DNA from: Kalaharituber pfeilii
Lineage: Eukaryota; Ascomycota; Pezizomycetes; Pezizales; Pezizaceae
DNA length: 64,000 nucleotides
Reading direction: 5' to 3'
NCBI GenBank assembly: GCA_015179045.1
Contig: WHUZ01000011.1
Span: 1,116,001-1,180,000 of the forward strand
Shown: in pieces, positions 47,526-58,365 of the stretch
Layout of the letters: the number at the start of each line of letters is the position of its first letter
Numbering within the stretch: the stretch's first letter is position 1
Position numbers and translations under genes: made by a program
Notes under the pieces: generated by a model
Told to the model about the DNA's origin: nothing
Seen by the model: the letters and a program-made list of their open reading frames with translations, nothing else
The model's database searches: none

Positions 47526-47916
47526 CAGCTTTACCTAGCTATACCAGACGACCCCTGACGGTTTTGCAATTTACATACAAAACAATTAGCTATACCAGAT
47601 GCCCAGTTAAACCGGACCAGAAAACCAAAACTGTAGACTTTTAAATTCAAATTACATATAAACTAGTTAGCTGAACCAGACAAAGGCTAAACTCATGAGG
47701 CTGCTTTTTGTACCTTCCATGTGTTACAGAAGTGTTCTTTATATCTTGAATTCAATGTTTGAAATTCTGTAATCTTTGAGGAGATTAAGAAGAGGATACC
47801 CCCTGGAACCCAGTCTCTAGGCATATTGTACCTCTCAATCAGCTTAGTAAGTTCTGTACCCCCCGTGGCGGGCACCCCTGCAAAAATTTGTCGTCCGGTA
47901 CAGCAAGGTGTAATTG
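47526..47916. mobile_element. 391-bp MITE with TA duplication (MITE-3, copy 2)
   Basis: The left end CAGCTTTACCTAGCTATACC and the inverted right end CAATTACACCTTGCTGTACC are flanked by TA (47524-47525, 47917-47918). The segment 47640-47680 matches the reverse complement of 45695-45735 in copy 1, which confirms one family in opposite orientations. Confidence 0.72.
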
Positions 47917-48066
47917 TACTACGCACCGGGGGCGCTCGGCTGCATGTCTCACACGGCCAAGGGCTATGTCTTCACTTCAATCAAAGTTCGCAAAGCAGCA
48001 CGTGTTCTCCATTCCATTATCGTCTAGCCTTAGTGTGGTTGCACCTCACTTAGGGAGACTTTTCTA

Positions 48067-48145
48067 CAGTGCCTCGTAAAAGTAGGCAATATTGGGGTAA
48101 GTGTATATGCAAGCTTAATCCCCAAGACTTTTGACGGGGTCACTG
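48067..48145. mobile_element. 79-bp hairpin MITE (MITE-1, copy 2)
   Basis: The right arm and centre ('caatattggggtaagtgtat', 'taatccccaagactttt') match the 90-bp copy at 15857. The left arm has lost about 15 bp. TA flanks both ends (48065-48066, 48146-48147). Confidence 0.8.
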
Positions 48146-48147
48146 TA

Positions 48148-49559
48148 GTATTTTTATCCTCCGGGTCCTAATTGTCCTCGGCGACTAAATAATCGCGCAC
48201 CTACGAATATTGTCCGGAATGGCACGGCACGGACCGTTCTATTCGATCTAAGCTTTTTACGCACAGAATTCATATGTTGTGTCTGTCCACATAACACACA
48301 TACAAAAGTAGAACAATATTCTACTTTGTGTTTACCTTGTTTACCGGGACTCAGATTAATAGTAGGCTGCGACTTTGATATTATAAAGTTTATGTGCATA
48401 TACGATTTCAAGTCCACCTTCGTCCGTTCCCGTCCCGACCCGCTGCAGATGATATTACTAATATAGTGTGTCCATACTTACCAAGTTTGCGTCCTCCCCC
48501 ACCTCAATCCACCGCCCCAGCTTCCATTCTAGATTTCCACCCCACTAAATCTCACCGGTTGCCATACGCTAATACGGACTTAGCATTCATGCTGACCAAC
48601 AACCCTATGCATCCTCATGTCCCTAAACAGGCTACATGTGATCTTTGTCTGACAAGGCAAACTAAAGTGTGAAACTGTTTTGGATTTATCGGCTTTCTGA
48701 GCTCCGCCATCTGCATTCATCTCTTGCCCTATCTGTGTAAAGTATGTCATACCGACTTCCATAATTGTATGATTATGTACATGCATATACCTATAGTGAT
48801 GAGCGATTAGCAGACCAGCTTAAGGCTCGCGGGTTCATCAAGCTTGACAGCCCCAACTAACCTAATGTCAACCCTTTTACATTTCCAAACCATTCGTGCA
48901 ACAGTTTGGGACCCCAATTCGAATTTAGAGACTTCCACTATTACGATCCTATTAATTTCTCGTTGGCGATCTGGCATGAAGGTGGGTCTGGTTTATGATT
49001 TCATCCTCAGTCCTGTTCCCTTTTAAACTAACATCCTCTCCAGCCCATGTCCTATATTCTGGGGGCTAAGTGCCGACTTATCTACAAGTTAATGAATGCA
49101 AATAAATGCATTTCTTGAACACAGAGTGATTGAAGTTGTATCACGGTACATCATTGCTCTGAGCAGTTTTCTGTATGCATCCGAATAACGCGTTAGTGTT
49201 ATATTCAAAAATAATAAATGCACTTGTATATACTACTGGATCATTGCCACTGGACCCTAAAATTTATCACCTCCCAACTGTTTGACACGTATTTCGCCGC
49301 CAGGCACCGGGGACGCAAAATACTTTACTGCGGAACTGTTGATTTCGCTTACATACAAGCAGGGTTATGTGGTCGGTAAACTCATGAAATCGGTTTGGCT
49401 TATAGAGAACATCGTAATTTATAAGCTACTTGATTATTACATATATCCAAAATGTGTAACCAGAAGACATTAGCGTACATTGGAGCTACTGAAAACACAC
49501 CAGATGCGGCGGAATCGCACACGTGAGTTCATTAATGGCATGCTGGAAATTGCATATTG
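48148..49559. other. Gene-free stretch
   Basis: No recognisable protein or RNA gene; short ORFs only. Confidence 0.4.
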
Positions 49560-50310
49560 AAGAACAGTAGGAGCAAGTCTGTACTGATCAATAATACCAA
49601 TGAATACAATTGGACTATGGGCTGACCTATCCCCCAATATTATCGAATTGTTCGAATTGCTGGATAGTTCAACCCCTTCACCAATGTGGCGCAGGCCCGA
49701 ACTTTTGCTGAATGTCCTAAACGATACAGCAATGGCTGACACAGAAAGTGCGCACTAGATTTATATACCTGATTGGGTAGTCACCAGAGTCTGGAAGTGC
49801 ATTCTCAAGACTGTGTTGTTGACACATCTGAGTATCGAAGCCAATGCTGTAACTTCCAGCATGCCACTGCAGAAGCCACAAGTCCGCTATTACCGCCAGC
49901 TGGTATAGCCCATGGTTAAGCCACAAATCACCAAAAAATTAGACCGGACCTCTGTGTGATTGTATGCTTCCAAGCTCTTATCAAGACTCTCCAGCATCTT
50001 TCTAACAGATGGACTGTAATGCTCCAGTTCCATATGATTAAATTTTAGTGGAAATCAGGGCAACCAGTTTTCAATTTTCGATTCTCTTTTTTTCTATTTT
50101 TAGTGATTCTAGAAATCAGAAGCGTACGTGACCAACCTGGCACGACTTAGTGCCTTTTTGCTGATTGCAATGCATCGATAAATTGGTGAATATGTTGAGC
50201 TACAGTATCGAATAAATTGAATGATCCGGCAATATTGATGGATAGGGCGGCCCATTGGTTAATTGGAATCGTATCTTTTTCTGTATTGGTCAGAACCTGT
50301 CCAGTGTCCA
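49560..50310. mobile_element. Inverted-end repeat element, about 0.75 kb
   Basis: The left part (49575-49740) and the inverted right part (50170-50305) share a block with 'cctatcc', 'caatatt', 'tcaa' and 'caccaat' in the same order. The left part also aligns with 29640-29800. It is a probable non-autonomous DNA transposon. Exact ends and the target duplication could not be fixed by eye. Confidence 0.5.
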
Positions 50311-50728
50311 ACTCATGCCCGGACATTTTCGAAAGAGTATTATGTTAGACTCCATTGAAGAGTACGTATACCTGTGAAAAGGACCTCCAATGTGCCATCT
50401 GAGCACGTGAACGTCGGACAAAATCCACCGCTTCCCAATCCAAAATGCAGAAAGGGGTCCAGTGCCCACCCCCCAAAGCAGAAGGAAAAGAAGCCTCCAA
50501 CATCATCTCTGAAAGCAAGAACATCCCAGAAAGAAAGACTCCCGCAATCTGGCCGAGCAGTTGTGGTACACGGAATAGCGGTGATGAAGAAGCTTGGGAA
50601 AGTAAGAGATTGGATGGAAAAGGCGAACCCGTGGATGGGGAGGATTGTCGCGGCAAGATGGTTGGTGAATAAAGAAAGGAGGGAGGGAAAGAAGACTAGC
50701 TCGATTGTTATCTACCTAGAGGGGGAGG

Positions 50729-51936
50729 TTTTTTTTTTTTTTTTATATTAATTTCACGTAACCCCGCTTGCAGCTGTTCGCCATGGCAGGGTCCCTAGAC
50801 CGAAGTCCTTATGGCCCGGAGACAGGCACCTGTGCAACTACCTACAAAATCGTCCCCTGTAAAAGAACACAACAATACCACGACTTCGGTGATGCAGAGG
50901 AAACACAAAGCGAAAGCCCAATCCTCCAAGAGAACAATCAAGCACAAATACCTAAATATCCCCCAGAAAATTAAGCAGTCATGTCCATCTCCTCCACCTC
51001 CCTCTCCTTCCCCTTTCTGTCCACCTTTGTAATTCTATCCCAGTCATACAGCCACGAATTGTACCACTTGCCTGACAACCTTAGCTTCGCTGGTGTTTGG
51101 CTATCTGATTTCACCTCCCCCTCCAGGTAGAAAACAACCGAGCTAGCCTTCTTTCCCTCCCTCCTCTCTTTCTTCACCAACCGTCTTGCCGCAACAATCT
51201 TTCCCATCCATGGGTTTGCATTCTCCATCCAATCTCTTACTTTCCCGAGTTTCTTTGTCACCGCAATTCCATGTACTACGATCGCACGACCGGATTGCGG
51301 GAGTGTCCTTTCCTTTGGAATTGGCTTCGGAGATGGTGCTGGAGATGGTTTCTTGGACATTTTCTGCTTTGGGGAACTGGTACTCTGTCCCCCTTTCACT
51401 TTTTTGGACTGGAAAGCAGTGGACTTTGTTCGCCTTTTGGGTGGTGCCACCGGAGGTTGGTCAGCATTGTCCCCTTCCGGGGGTGTGCTTGGCGGGATGT
51501 TCTGGGAGACAACTGCTGCATATGACAGCTTTGGTGGTTTCTCCGAGTCAGCTTGTGACTCCCCTTCCTTTGAGGGCTTCCTCAGGTGCATATTATGTAT
51601 TTCTGTGCATGATTCCGTCTTTACCACTAGTGCAAGAGCAGCAATGAAGCGATGCGCACGCCTGATTTCACCTCGGAACCTGTCTGTTGGTTCAAAGTTT
51701 GGTCTTGTCTTCTGGTCTTTTATGCAAGCATGTATGTGTTCGATGACATCCCCACGGCATCAAGCATATCGGACATATTGACTCCGCCGAGCCGATCTGC
51801 GATAGACTTGTACAGTGGGGCCTCGAGATGGGTACTCTTGGCTAGAGTTGTTTTGGCACCTACGGGCATGTTTTTCGGTGCTGGGCTGCCCAATGCTATG
51901 AATCTATTGGTCCGATCCATGGTGGGAATGCCAAGT
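50729..51936 (-). mobile_element. Half-LINE, family A, minus strand, nested
   Basis: Poly-T and the inverted A tail mark its 3' end at 50729-50800. The minus strand carries an ORF1-like region similar to the insertion at 37944-39057 and extends further 5' than that copy (to about 51936). No reverse transcriptase is present. No clean target duplication was found. It sits inside a plus-strand relative. Confidence 0.75.
50971..51627 (-). CDS. ORF1-like protein of the nested half-LINE (218 residues)
   Basis: The most complete ORF1-like frame in the window. It starts MVKTESCTEIHNMHLRKP, passes through a Pro/Ser/Lys-rich linker and reaches SGRAIVVHGIAVTKKLGKV, then RDWMENANPWMGK, SSVVFYLEGEV and LRLSGKWYNSWLYDWDR, ending in a charged tail. 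A further N-terminal piece lies in another frame (51720-51935; MPVGAKTTLAKSTHLEAPL), so the ancestral protein was longer and this copy has a frameshift or stop. Probably an RNA-binding retrotransposon protein; no nucleic-acid-binding zinc knuckle is seen. Confidence 0.6.
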   Translation of the reverse strand: MVKTESCTEIHNMHLRKPSKEGESQADSEKPPKLSYAAVVSQNIPPSTPPEGDNADQPPVAPPKRRTKSTAFQSKKVKGGQSTSSPKQKMSKKPSPAPSPKPIPKERTLPQSGRAIVVHGIAVTKKLGKVRDWMENANPWMGKIVAARRLVKKERREGKKASSVVFYLEGEVKSDSQTPAKLRLSGKWYNSWLYDWDRITKVDRKGKEREVEEMDMTA

Positions 51937-52265
51937 ATGACTGGGATAGAATCGCAAAGGTGGACAGAAAGGGGAAGGGGAGGGAGATGGAGGAGATGGA
52001 CATGACTGCTTGATTTTCTGGGGGATATTTGGGTATTCATGCTTGATTGTTCTCTTGGGGGATTGGGCTTTCGCTTTGTGTTTCTCCGCATCACCGAGGT
52101 CGTGGTATTGTTGTGTGCTTTTACAGGGGATGGGTTTTGTAGGTAGTTGCACAGGCGCCTGTCTCCGGGCCATAAGGACTTCGGTCTAGGGACCCTGCCA
52201 TGGCGAACAGCTGCAAGCGGGGTTACGTGAAATTAGAAAAAAAAAAAAAAAAAACAGCACGTGAA

Positions 52266-53688
52266 TGCAATGACCTGACACAACTATGTCTAGTTCTGGA
52301 AATTGGTTCTGAAGGCGTAGGTTTTAAGTATGAGAAGAATTGTAGGTCAGTATAATCCTATTTATAACCCACAACTGATTGGATACTATTTGTTTGGATC
52401 CTTCGCACGGGGATGAAGTTGTGTATTCGAGAGCTCACTCTCCCTTTGCTTCTCCTGATCTGCCTATCTCAGATGCCACGCCGAGTATTCTACAGAAGTC
52501 AAAATCCTGGTAAAACCTTTCGGTACGGAAGTGGGCTGTTACTCCAAGTACAATCTCCCCTGCGAATCACCATACAGTAATCCGTCTAACGTTGGCCACG
52601 TGAAGGACCACCAAAGCATTATCAAACGCCCTGCCCCTATCCGCCAGAGTTATGTAGAATACAAGTTCAAGTGGTTGGAAACTTGAGTTGCATTTCAGGT
52701 AGCACCTTAGCGCTTTTCTTTGGTCCCTGGCAGACTCCTTGGGGTAAACTTGAAAGTTGTAGTGACCCATGTCGCTCACTGCAACGATTTCTCGTAGGCG
52801 CTACGCGCCCGGCTTTGTAACACGATAACGACAGACTGGCAACTTGGTATTGGGACTGGGAGGAACGGAAGCTTGAACACAGCTAGTCGCCTATACTGTG
52901 GGCAACGCAGGGTTTGGAGTGATTCAGGTTCCTACGATGCCACCATAAGCGATATCCAGAATGGTAATAATCCTTGATCTGGATTATAATAATGCCTATA
53001 GCATGATGCTCTTGCTCTATCTGTAGTGTGTCTCATATCCAGTATGCATATGCATGAGCGTAGCTATTTGGTATGTTTTAGTCGCCGAATGGAAGATAAC
53101 CGAATGGAAGCTGTGCCTCTGTACTCATGTGGATGCAAGCAAGGTAAGTCACGAGGCAGGAAAACGCATTTCCCTATTGGCTGTTGGTTATTCAAAATTG
53201 AGGATGCACATCAAGAAAGATCTACCGTTGTCGCAACTGTTCGTACAGTTATTGACACTATTGACTTTCCGGCGACGTAGTCTGGTTGCATGTGTGTTGA
53301 CGTGAAAGGTACGACTACCGACGTCGTGCACTTGCAGACGGCAAATAATGAAACATGTGTCCAGTTCGGCATGTTTAGTGGAAAGATTATATACTATTAG
53401 ATTTGCCCTCTGAATGCTCGTTGAGTTCAATCCCGAACTATCCTTGAGACATATCCTATGGTACTCTCGAAAACCAACCCCACTAATACCATGGAGTCAT
53501 GGCACACACTTCTTGTTTGAATTCCTCTACAAACATGCCTTAGATTCCATTGTCCTAGCTGCCCCGCAGAAATGATGGTATGGAGATGTAGCAGTTTTCT
53601 CAGTGTCTTCAAAGTCTCCATATATAGTTAGTCGTACTAGGGGTAAGTTATATGCTTGCCTCCGAGCATCCAGGGTTTAGACCCAGGG
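52266..53688. other. Gene-free stretch
   Basis: No recognisable gene or element in about 1.4 kb. Confidence 0.4.
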
Positions 53689-53740
53689 GCCCTGCCATGG
53701 CGAACAGCTGCAAGCAGGGTTACGTGAAACATAAAAAAAA
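53689..53740 (+). mobile_element. Tail-only LINE insertion, family A
   Basis: CCCTGCCATGGCGAACAGC, then GGGTTACGTGAAA and a short A run in plus orientation. No clear target duplication was found. Confidence 0.7.
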
Positions 53741-53803
53741 GGCGTCAGTTAAGACCAACTTAATGACAACGCCAAATATGCGTTCTGTATATAAGGGCTG
53801 CAG

Positions 53804-53985
53804 TTTTTTCTTTTTTAATTTTTTTTTTATCATTTATCGCTTACCGCCCTGTGGGCTATGGCGATGTGTTAGGTACATGTAATAGATAGGAGCAAAATGA
53901 AATAAAGAGAATAAAATACTGTCAAACTGAAATGTAACTAAGGTTCTCTGTCCTCTTCGGGAGGGACTGTCGTCATAGTGTAATG
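53804..53985 (-). mobile_element. Truncated LINE 3' end, family B
   Basis: Poly-T, the inverted B tail in the variant with 'ttatcgcttaccgccc', and about 110 bp of 3' untranslated sequence starting 'gatgtgttaggtac', as in the 36.3-kb insertion. The 5' end and the duplication are not resolved. Confidence 0.7.
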
Positions 53986-54327
53986 GTACCTAAAAAGCAA
54001 GAACACATTTAACTCTCACTCTGTTCTGGTTTGTGTCTAGGTTTGGCGTTTTTGTCCACTTCCAGTTATCAACTGAAATGTAGTACCCACGCAAAAGAGG
54101 GCAACTGCGCAGCCAATAAAGTAGGCGACCGATACGAGGTAAAGCCGGGGGATACATTAAGAGTGTCTCCAGAACTCCAGGGTGTACGTATGAGCACCAG
54201 ACACAAATACAAGAAGAGTCTGATCCGCTCTCCCTATCGTGCAAAAAAAAAAATACCCCGCACCCCTGGCGCACGGAACAGATAATTGTCTTAGTGGGTT
54301 TGCAATCAGCTCGTGCGCTGAATGGTG

Positions 54328-54330
<3 letters not shown>

Positions 54331-54365
<35 letters not shown>

Positions 54366-54402
54366 CATTACTCGCGTGCCGTCTGTAAGGCTATGGCGAG
54401 GA
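54331..54402 (-). mobile_element. Tail-only LINE insertion, family B
   Basis: Inverted B tail with a long poly-T. The perfect 14-bp duplication 'gctgaatggtgcaa' is at 54317-54330 and 54403-54416. Confidence 0.93.
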
Positions 54403-54460
54403 GCTGAATGGTGCAAGAAGTTTCATCAGCTGTGCCAGCGTGAATAGTGTACAACCGTTT

Positions 54461-54656
54461 TTTTTTTATTTTTTATATCAGTCCTCGCGCGCCGCCCGAT
54501 GGGCTATGGCGAGGCCTAGTTACATGTTCAAAGGAAAAAAAAAAAAGAAAAGACAAGGAAATTAGAGAAAGGAAAGATATGATCTCCGTCAATCCGTCAA
54601 AGTCGTCCCACCCAATTCAATAAGTCCAACAATACGTCTTTGGCTTGGGGGGGCCT
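54461..54656 (-). mobile_element. Short LINE insertion, family B
   Basis: Inverted B tail plus about 130 bp of 3' untranslated sequence. The perfect 13-bp duplication 'tgtacaaccgttt' is at 54448-54460 and 54657-54669. It lies 45 bp from the previous insertion. Confidence 0.92.
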
Positions 54657-54759
54657 TGTACAACCGTTTGATACGTGAGAGCATGAGTACCTACAGGATA
54701 CTCAGTAGCAGTCTAGAACAGAGTTTAACAAATTCAGTACTATTTTCACTATTTGAGTC

Positions 54760-55110
54760 CCTCCCCTGGTCTTCTCAGAGTGCCGATGGTGTGGGGAAGA
54801 AGAAGAGACGGCAACACACGTTTGGTAGAGATGCAGGGTTTGGAAGAGGAAGTGGCCAGGAGGTCAGGCGGAGGCGAGAGCACCGCCCAAGAAGAAAGAA
54901 GGCGAAGGGGGCGACCTACTGGTAGAATTGCTGACATGGGCGGGGACATGACGAGTTCGCTTGAATCGCTATATGGGGGGGACATTTTATCTTATGAGGG
55001 AGCCGAGATTATTGATGTTCATTTATTTCTTCATTTATTCCCTATGTACTTAACCTCACCATAACCCCCAGGGCGGCATGCGAGTATTGATATATATATA
55101 TATATAAAAT
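54760..55110 (+). mobile_element. 5'-truncated LINE 3' end, family B, plus strand
   Basis: It encodes the zinc-knuckle block CRWCGEEEETATHVW, a stop, then RCRVWKRKWPGG, close to the 36.7-kb copy, followed by 3' untranslated sequence and a B tail ('gggcggcatgcgagtattga') at about 55070-55090 that ends in TA repeats. The right edge abuts the truncated MITE-4 copy. Confidence 0.75.
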
Positions 55111-55111
55111 C

Positions 55112-55726
55112 TATTTGTATGGAATTCTCATACAATATTTCAGCAGACTGAACATACTACTCTTTTTCAGCACTATCACACCAATGGCCATAGTCTTGTG
55201 ATTAAAGGGTCTCTCCTAGCTGGGTATTGACTCACTTGACTTTATTCAGTATATTTTGATATATTGCATAGTTGGCATGCTGATATATATTTTCAGGTGC
55301 TCTTCCGATACTATTCATATGCAATATTTCTATGAGAATGAAAAAATTTTTGAACAACTCAACAATTACTTCCATTATATGGATGCCATTCATGTATATC
55401 TCCATAGGGATAGATTACCCAAATGAAGTGTTTAAATGTTTTTATTGAATGAATTGCAGGTGCAGTAGGTAGATTTTCTATATCTGCAATTTTACCGCAA
55501 AAATATATGCCAAGACATGTGAAAATGTGCAGAGGTATAATTTATTCATAACTACTTTTTTGTAAAAATAGAGATGCAGGATCTGAAGAATGATGCTTGC
55601 TTTAAGCCTCCTAAAAGGTGCATAGAAAAGTATTCTGTGCGTGGGTATATACAGGTTCTCATTCGCTCAATTTTGGTGGGAAAGTGCGTCGAATTGTGGT
55701 GTGCATCGAGATGTGGTGAAATACAG
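55112..55726. mobile_element. MITE-4, copy 2, left end missing
   Basis: It aligns over about 610 bp with 35624-36246. The right terminal repeat (ending ...GGTGAAATACAG, then TA) is present and the left is absent. A family-A LINE was inserted at the right boundary. Confidence 0.85.
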
Positions 55727-55731
55727 TACAT

Positions 55732-56872
55732 TTTTTTTTTTTTTTTTTTTTTTAAATCACGTAACCCCGCTTGCAGCGCTAAGCCATGGCAGGGTCCCTG
55801 CGCAAGCCCTCAAAGCCCGGAGACAGGCTTAACAAAGAAAGCTCTACATACACATCCCCGTTCCAACCCCACCTCTCCCCTTCTAGAATCCTGATTCCAG
55901 AAATTTCCGGATGGTTCTTCCGATTTCTGCATCGGGGAGGCTCCCCTATATCTCTCCGCCTCCCCCCCTCTCCTTCCTCCTTCCTCCACACCTTCGCAGC
56001 CCGGAACGAAAATTTCTCGTTGCATTACGTCATCCCCCCTCCTCATGAATTCCCGACCCGGGTCGGGGAATCGTGCACTTCTAAAACCTGATCCCGGAAA
56101 AGAACCTTTCCAACTTATCCCACTCCTCCCCATTCTCTGCCGTCCTTTTCCAGTTCTTTTCCAGTTCTTTTCCATATCCCCCCATTCTCTAAAGCCTTCT
56201 GGACGAAACCTCTGCTGACTGCACTGGAAGGCTAGGTGCTCTCCCGTCTGGACCTCCCCACAGCTGCACTCCTCCGATTCTACTGCTTCTATCCTCTTCA
56301 ACCATGCCCTGCACCGCCACCCTGTTCCATTCCATGACCTTCCCTCCTCCATACCCCCTCACTTCCCTCCTCTCCTTTCTCCATGCCTTGACTCTCTGGC
56401 GCACCCCGCTCCTGGTGGCCACCTCCTTCCCCTTCTTCGTCGTCCCCTTCTTCGCCTTCTCATCCGCCTTCTCATTACTCGCGATCCCGATGTGAGCCTT
56501 GACCCACATCAGTCTCGCATCTCCTCCTTTCCTCTTCCTCCTCGCCACCGCATCCACCACCCTTCTCACATCCTCAGTCTTCCCCTTTCCCTCCTTGCCT
56601 GCTTTCTGAATCGCTATAACATCCGCTTCAGAATCTAAGCAAACCAGGACCGGTACCTCCTCCGGTACGCTTTCCAGCGCTCTTTTCACCCCCCTCACCT
56701 CCCCATCAAAAACCGTCGCTGTTCTTCCTACTACCTCCGCCACTACCGCTGATCTACCCCACACCCCCGCCCCTACCTTGCTGTCCTCGAGCTTACTGCC
56801 GTCTGAGAAGAGAACTGCTCTTCCTCTTCCGGCCTCCTCGATTGATGTCTCCCATTCTTCTCTCCCTCCTTT
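55732..56872 (-). mobile_element. 5'-truncated LINE, family A, with RNase H
   Basis: The 13-bp duplication 'aaatacagtacat' (55719-55731, 56873-56885) bounds 1141 bp. The minus strand encodes an RNase H domain, then a 3' untranslated region sharing 'cccggagacaggc' with the half-LINEs, then the A tail and poly-A. This links the A tail to an RNase H-bearing LINE. Confidence 0.9.
55810..56872 (-). pseudogene. LINE ORF2 C-terminus, family A: RNase H and Cys-rich end
   Basis: The frame opens GREEWETSIEEAGRGRAVLF, then SDGSKLEDSKVGAGVWG (first catalytic Asp), FDGEVRGVKRALE, LDSEADVIAIQKA and WVKAHIGIASNEKADEKAKK. A frameshift near 56250 leads into CSCGEVQTGEHLAFQC, a zinc-binding-like motif. The order is that of Tad1-type LINE ORF2 ends. 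The reverse transcriptase is missing through 5' truncation. Confidence 0.85.
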
Positions 56873-56880
56873 AAATACAG

Positions 56881-57033
56881 TACATTGTGCTGCAGGTATT
56901 GTACTGTACAGGGTTCATTTTGCCCACACTTTGCAAGCTTCCGCATACACACCGCTGAGGTAACTAGCTTGTATTCTGCACACTCTGGGCACATAATCTA
57001 CCAGGTCTTAGTTGCGCCATAGGGTCAGAATTC
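56881..57033. repeat. Flanking repeat, copy 1
   Basis: About 153 bp from 'tacattgtgctgcaggtatt' to 'gggtcagaattcgact', repeated at 63178-63334 with a few differences. Both copies follow a MITE-4 right end. Confidence 0.85.
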
Positions 57034-57212
57034 GACTGGCGTGTCTTCCTAATAGTTTTCTCTCACATATTTCTCCAACTTTCAAGGCCAGGGCCCGTAA
57101 GGGTAGGGCATCTAGTTTTTGCTCTATCATTGGGCGTAGAACGAGTTTCCCGGGCTTCAGCATTTGTACCTGCATGTTGGAGATTGCAACCTCCAGTCAA
57201 GCCCGGAGCTCT
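57034..57212 (-). other. Short coding-like remnant beside MULE-2
   Basis: The minus strand reads MQVQMLKPGKLVLRPMIEQK, then LDALPLRALALKVGEICERK without a stop up to the repeat. No family was recognised. It may be part of an older element or gene cut by MULE-2. Confidence 0.3.
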
Positions 57213-57524
57213 CAGTCTTCTCGGAATGTCTCCATCCAGTCACTTTTCTGACTGGATGGAAGTAGGGATAAAAGGCGCTAGCCAGATATATATTTAAAGC
57301 ATCCGCTAATCTACTAGTACATACAACCCATGTTCACACCCATGTTCACTTTGTTATCCACCACGCCACCAGACCACCTAATCTAATACTTGGGTATCTA
57401 CTTCAGTATCCTCATGAGCTATCCTACATGACTGCAGAACAATCACATCCTGAGTATGATTATCTGCACTATCATCACACTCCTGAATTTCATGATCTTC
57501 CGGCATTTCAGTCACTTTTCGCCA

Positions 57525-57568
57525 GGGCGGCACGCGATTAATGAAATAAAAAAAAAAAAAAAAAAAAA
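57525..57568 (+). mobile_element. Minimal LINE tail, family B, inside MULE-2
   Basis: Only 'gggcggcacgcgattaatg', a few more bases and about 24 A lie between perfect 15-bp duplications 'agtcacttttcgcca' (57510-57524, 57569-57583). The end of the duplication also matches the LINE sequence ('cgcca'), which suggests microhomology at the 5' junction. Confidence 0.9.
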
Positions 57569-58023
57569 AGTCACTTTTCGCCATGAGTGCAGAATTCACC
57601 GTGAGTGCAGAATAATAACATCCTGAGTATGATATTATCATGTTCTTGGATAGCTCGCCGTTTAGCTAACTCAGCTTCAGCCACTTCGGCACCAGTAGGC
57701 CCACGAGCAGTGCCTTTTGTCTTTGGGTTATGTGAGGTTGGGGTACCAGATGCTGTTCAAAACTAGGTCCGGAAGCTTGGTTCTGAAGAAGGTAAAATTG
57801 TAGTTGGGAAAGTGGGAGTTTTCCAACAAGTTTGTAATGCTTGAATAGTTTGTTGAAATACTCGAACTTAATGTTCTGCTATATGAGCAGGTTGTGCTGC
57901 AAAATAACTCTCGAGATTGTATGTTGTCTGAATAAAGTTGTATCGACCTTGAGGGTCAGGTAAGAGATTAGATGTTAGAAGTGGAGTAGATAATGAGGTC
58001 TGAGTATTGTCAAGAGTCATAGT

Positions 58024-58365
58024 TCAGTGTTGATATGGATCCCATGCCAATTTGGTGAGATGCCAATGAGGATGAATAAGTGAAAGTGGGATAGACTCCT
58101 CAAGAAGAAAAAATGTGCGCAGAAAGTATTGACATGGGATAGCATATTGGATAATAATCAAGCATGTAGTACAAGGAGTATTTCCCATATATTTAGCAGA
58201 ATCAGAGTTCTGATAAGTAGGAGATGATGCTGCTTGCCATTCATATTTTAATATGTCAATCCAATACATAGTAACATGCCTCTGTAACTGTGAAAATGCT
58301 CCGATACCAGTACTGTCTAGATGAAGTGGCCAATAATACTTAAGGTAACTGCAGTTCTCGGCCAA
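58024..58365 (-). pseudogene. MULE transposase C-terminal fragment (MULE-2)
   Basis: The frame reads WPLHLDSTGIGAFSQLQRHV, then DILKYEWQAASSPTYQNSDS and LLEESIPLSLIHPHWHL. It aligns residue by residue with the MULE-1 transposase (PLHLDGTGIGAFSQLQGQVT). The catalytic core is absent, so it is non-functional. Confidence 0.8.

Larger units (their letters stand above)
50412..52255 (+). mobile_element. Half-LINE, family A, plus strand, split by a second half-LINE
   Basis: An approximate duplication 'agcacgtgaa' (50402-50411, 52256-52265) bounds the unit. The first part (50412-50728) encodes the ORF1-like block VVVHGIAVMKKLGKVRDWME and IVIYLEGEV. It breaks off at a minus-strand insertion. It resumes at about 51937 with YDWDRIAKVDRKGKGRE, a stop, the 3' untranslated region, the A tail and poly-A (about 52200-52253). 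Some 60 bp of coding sequence between the two parts is missing, so the second insertion apparently deleted target DNA. Confidence 0.75.
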
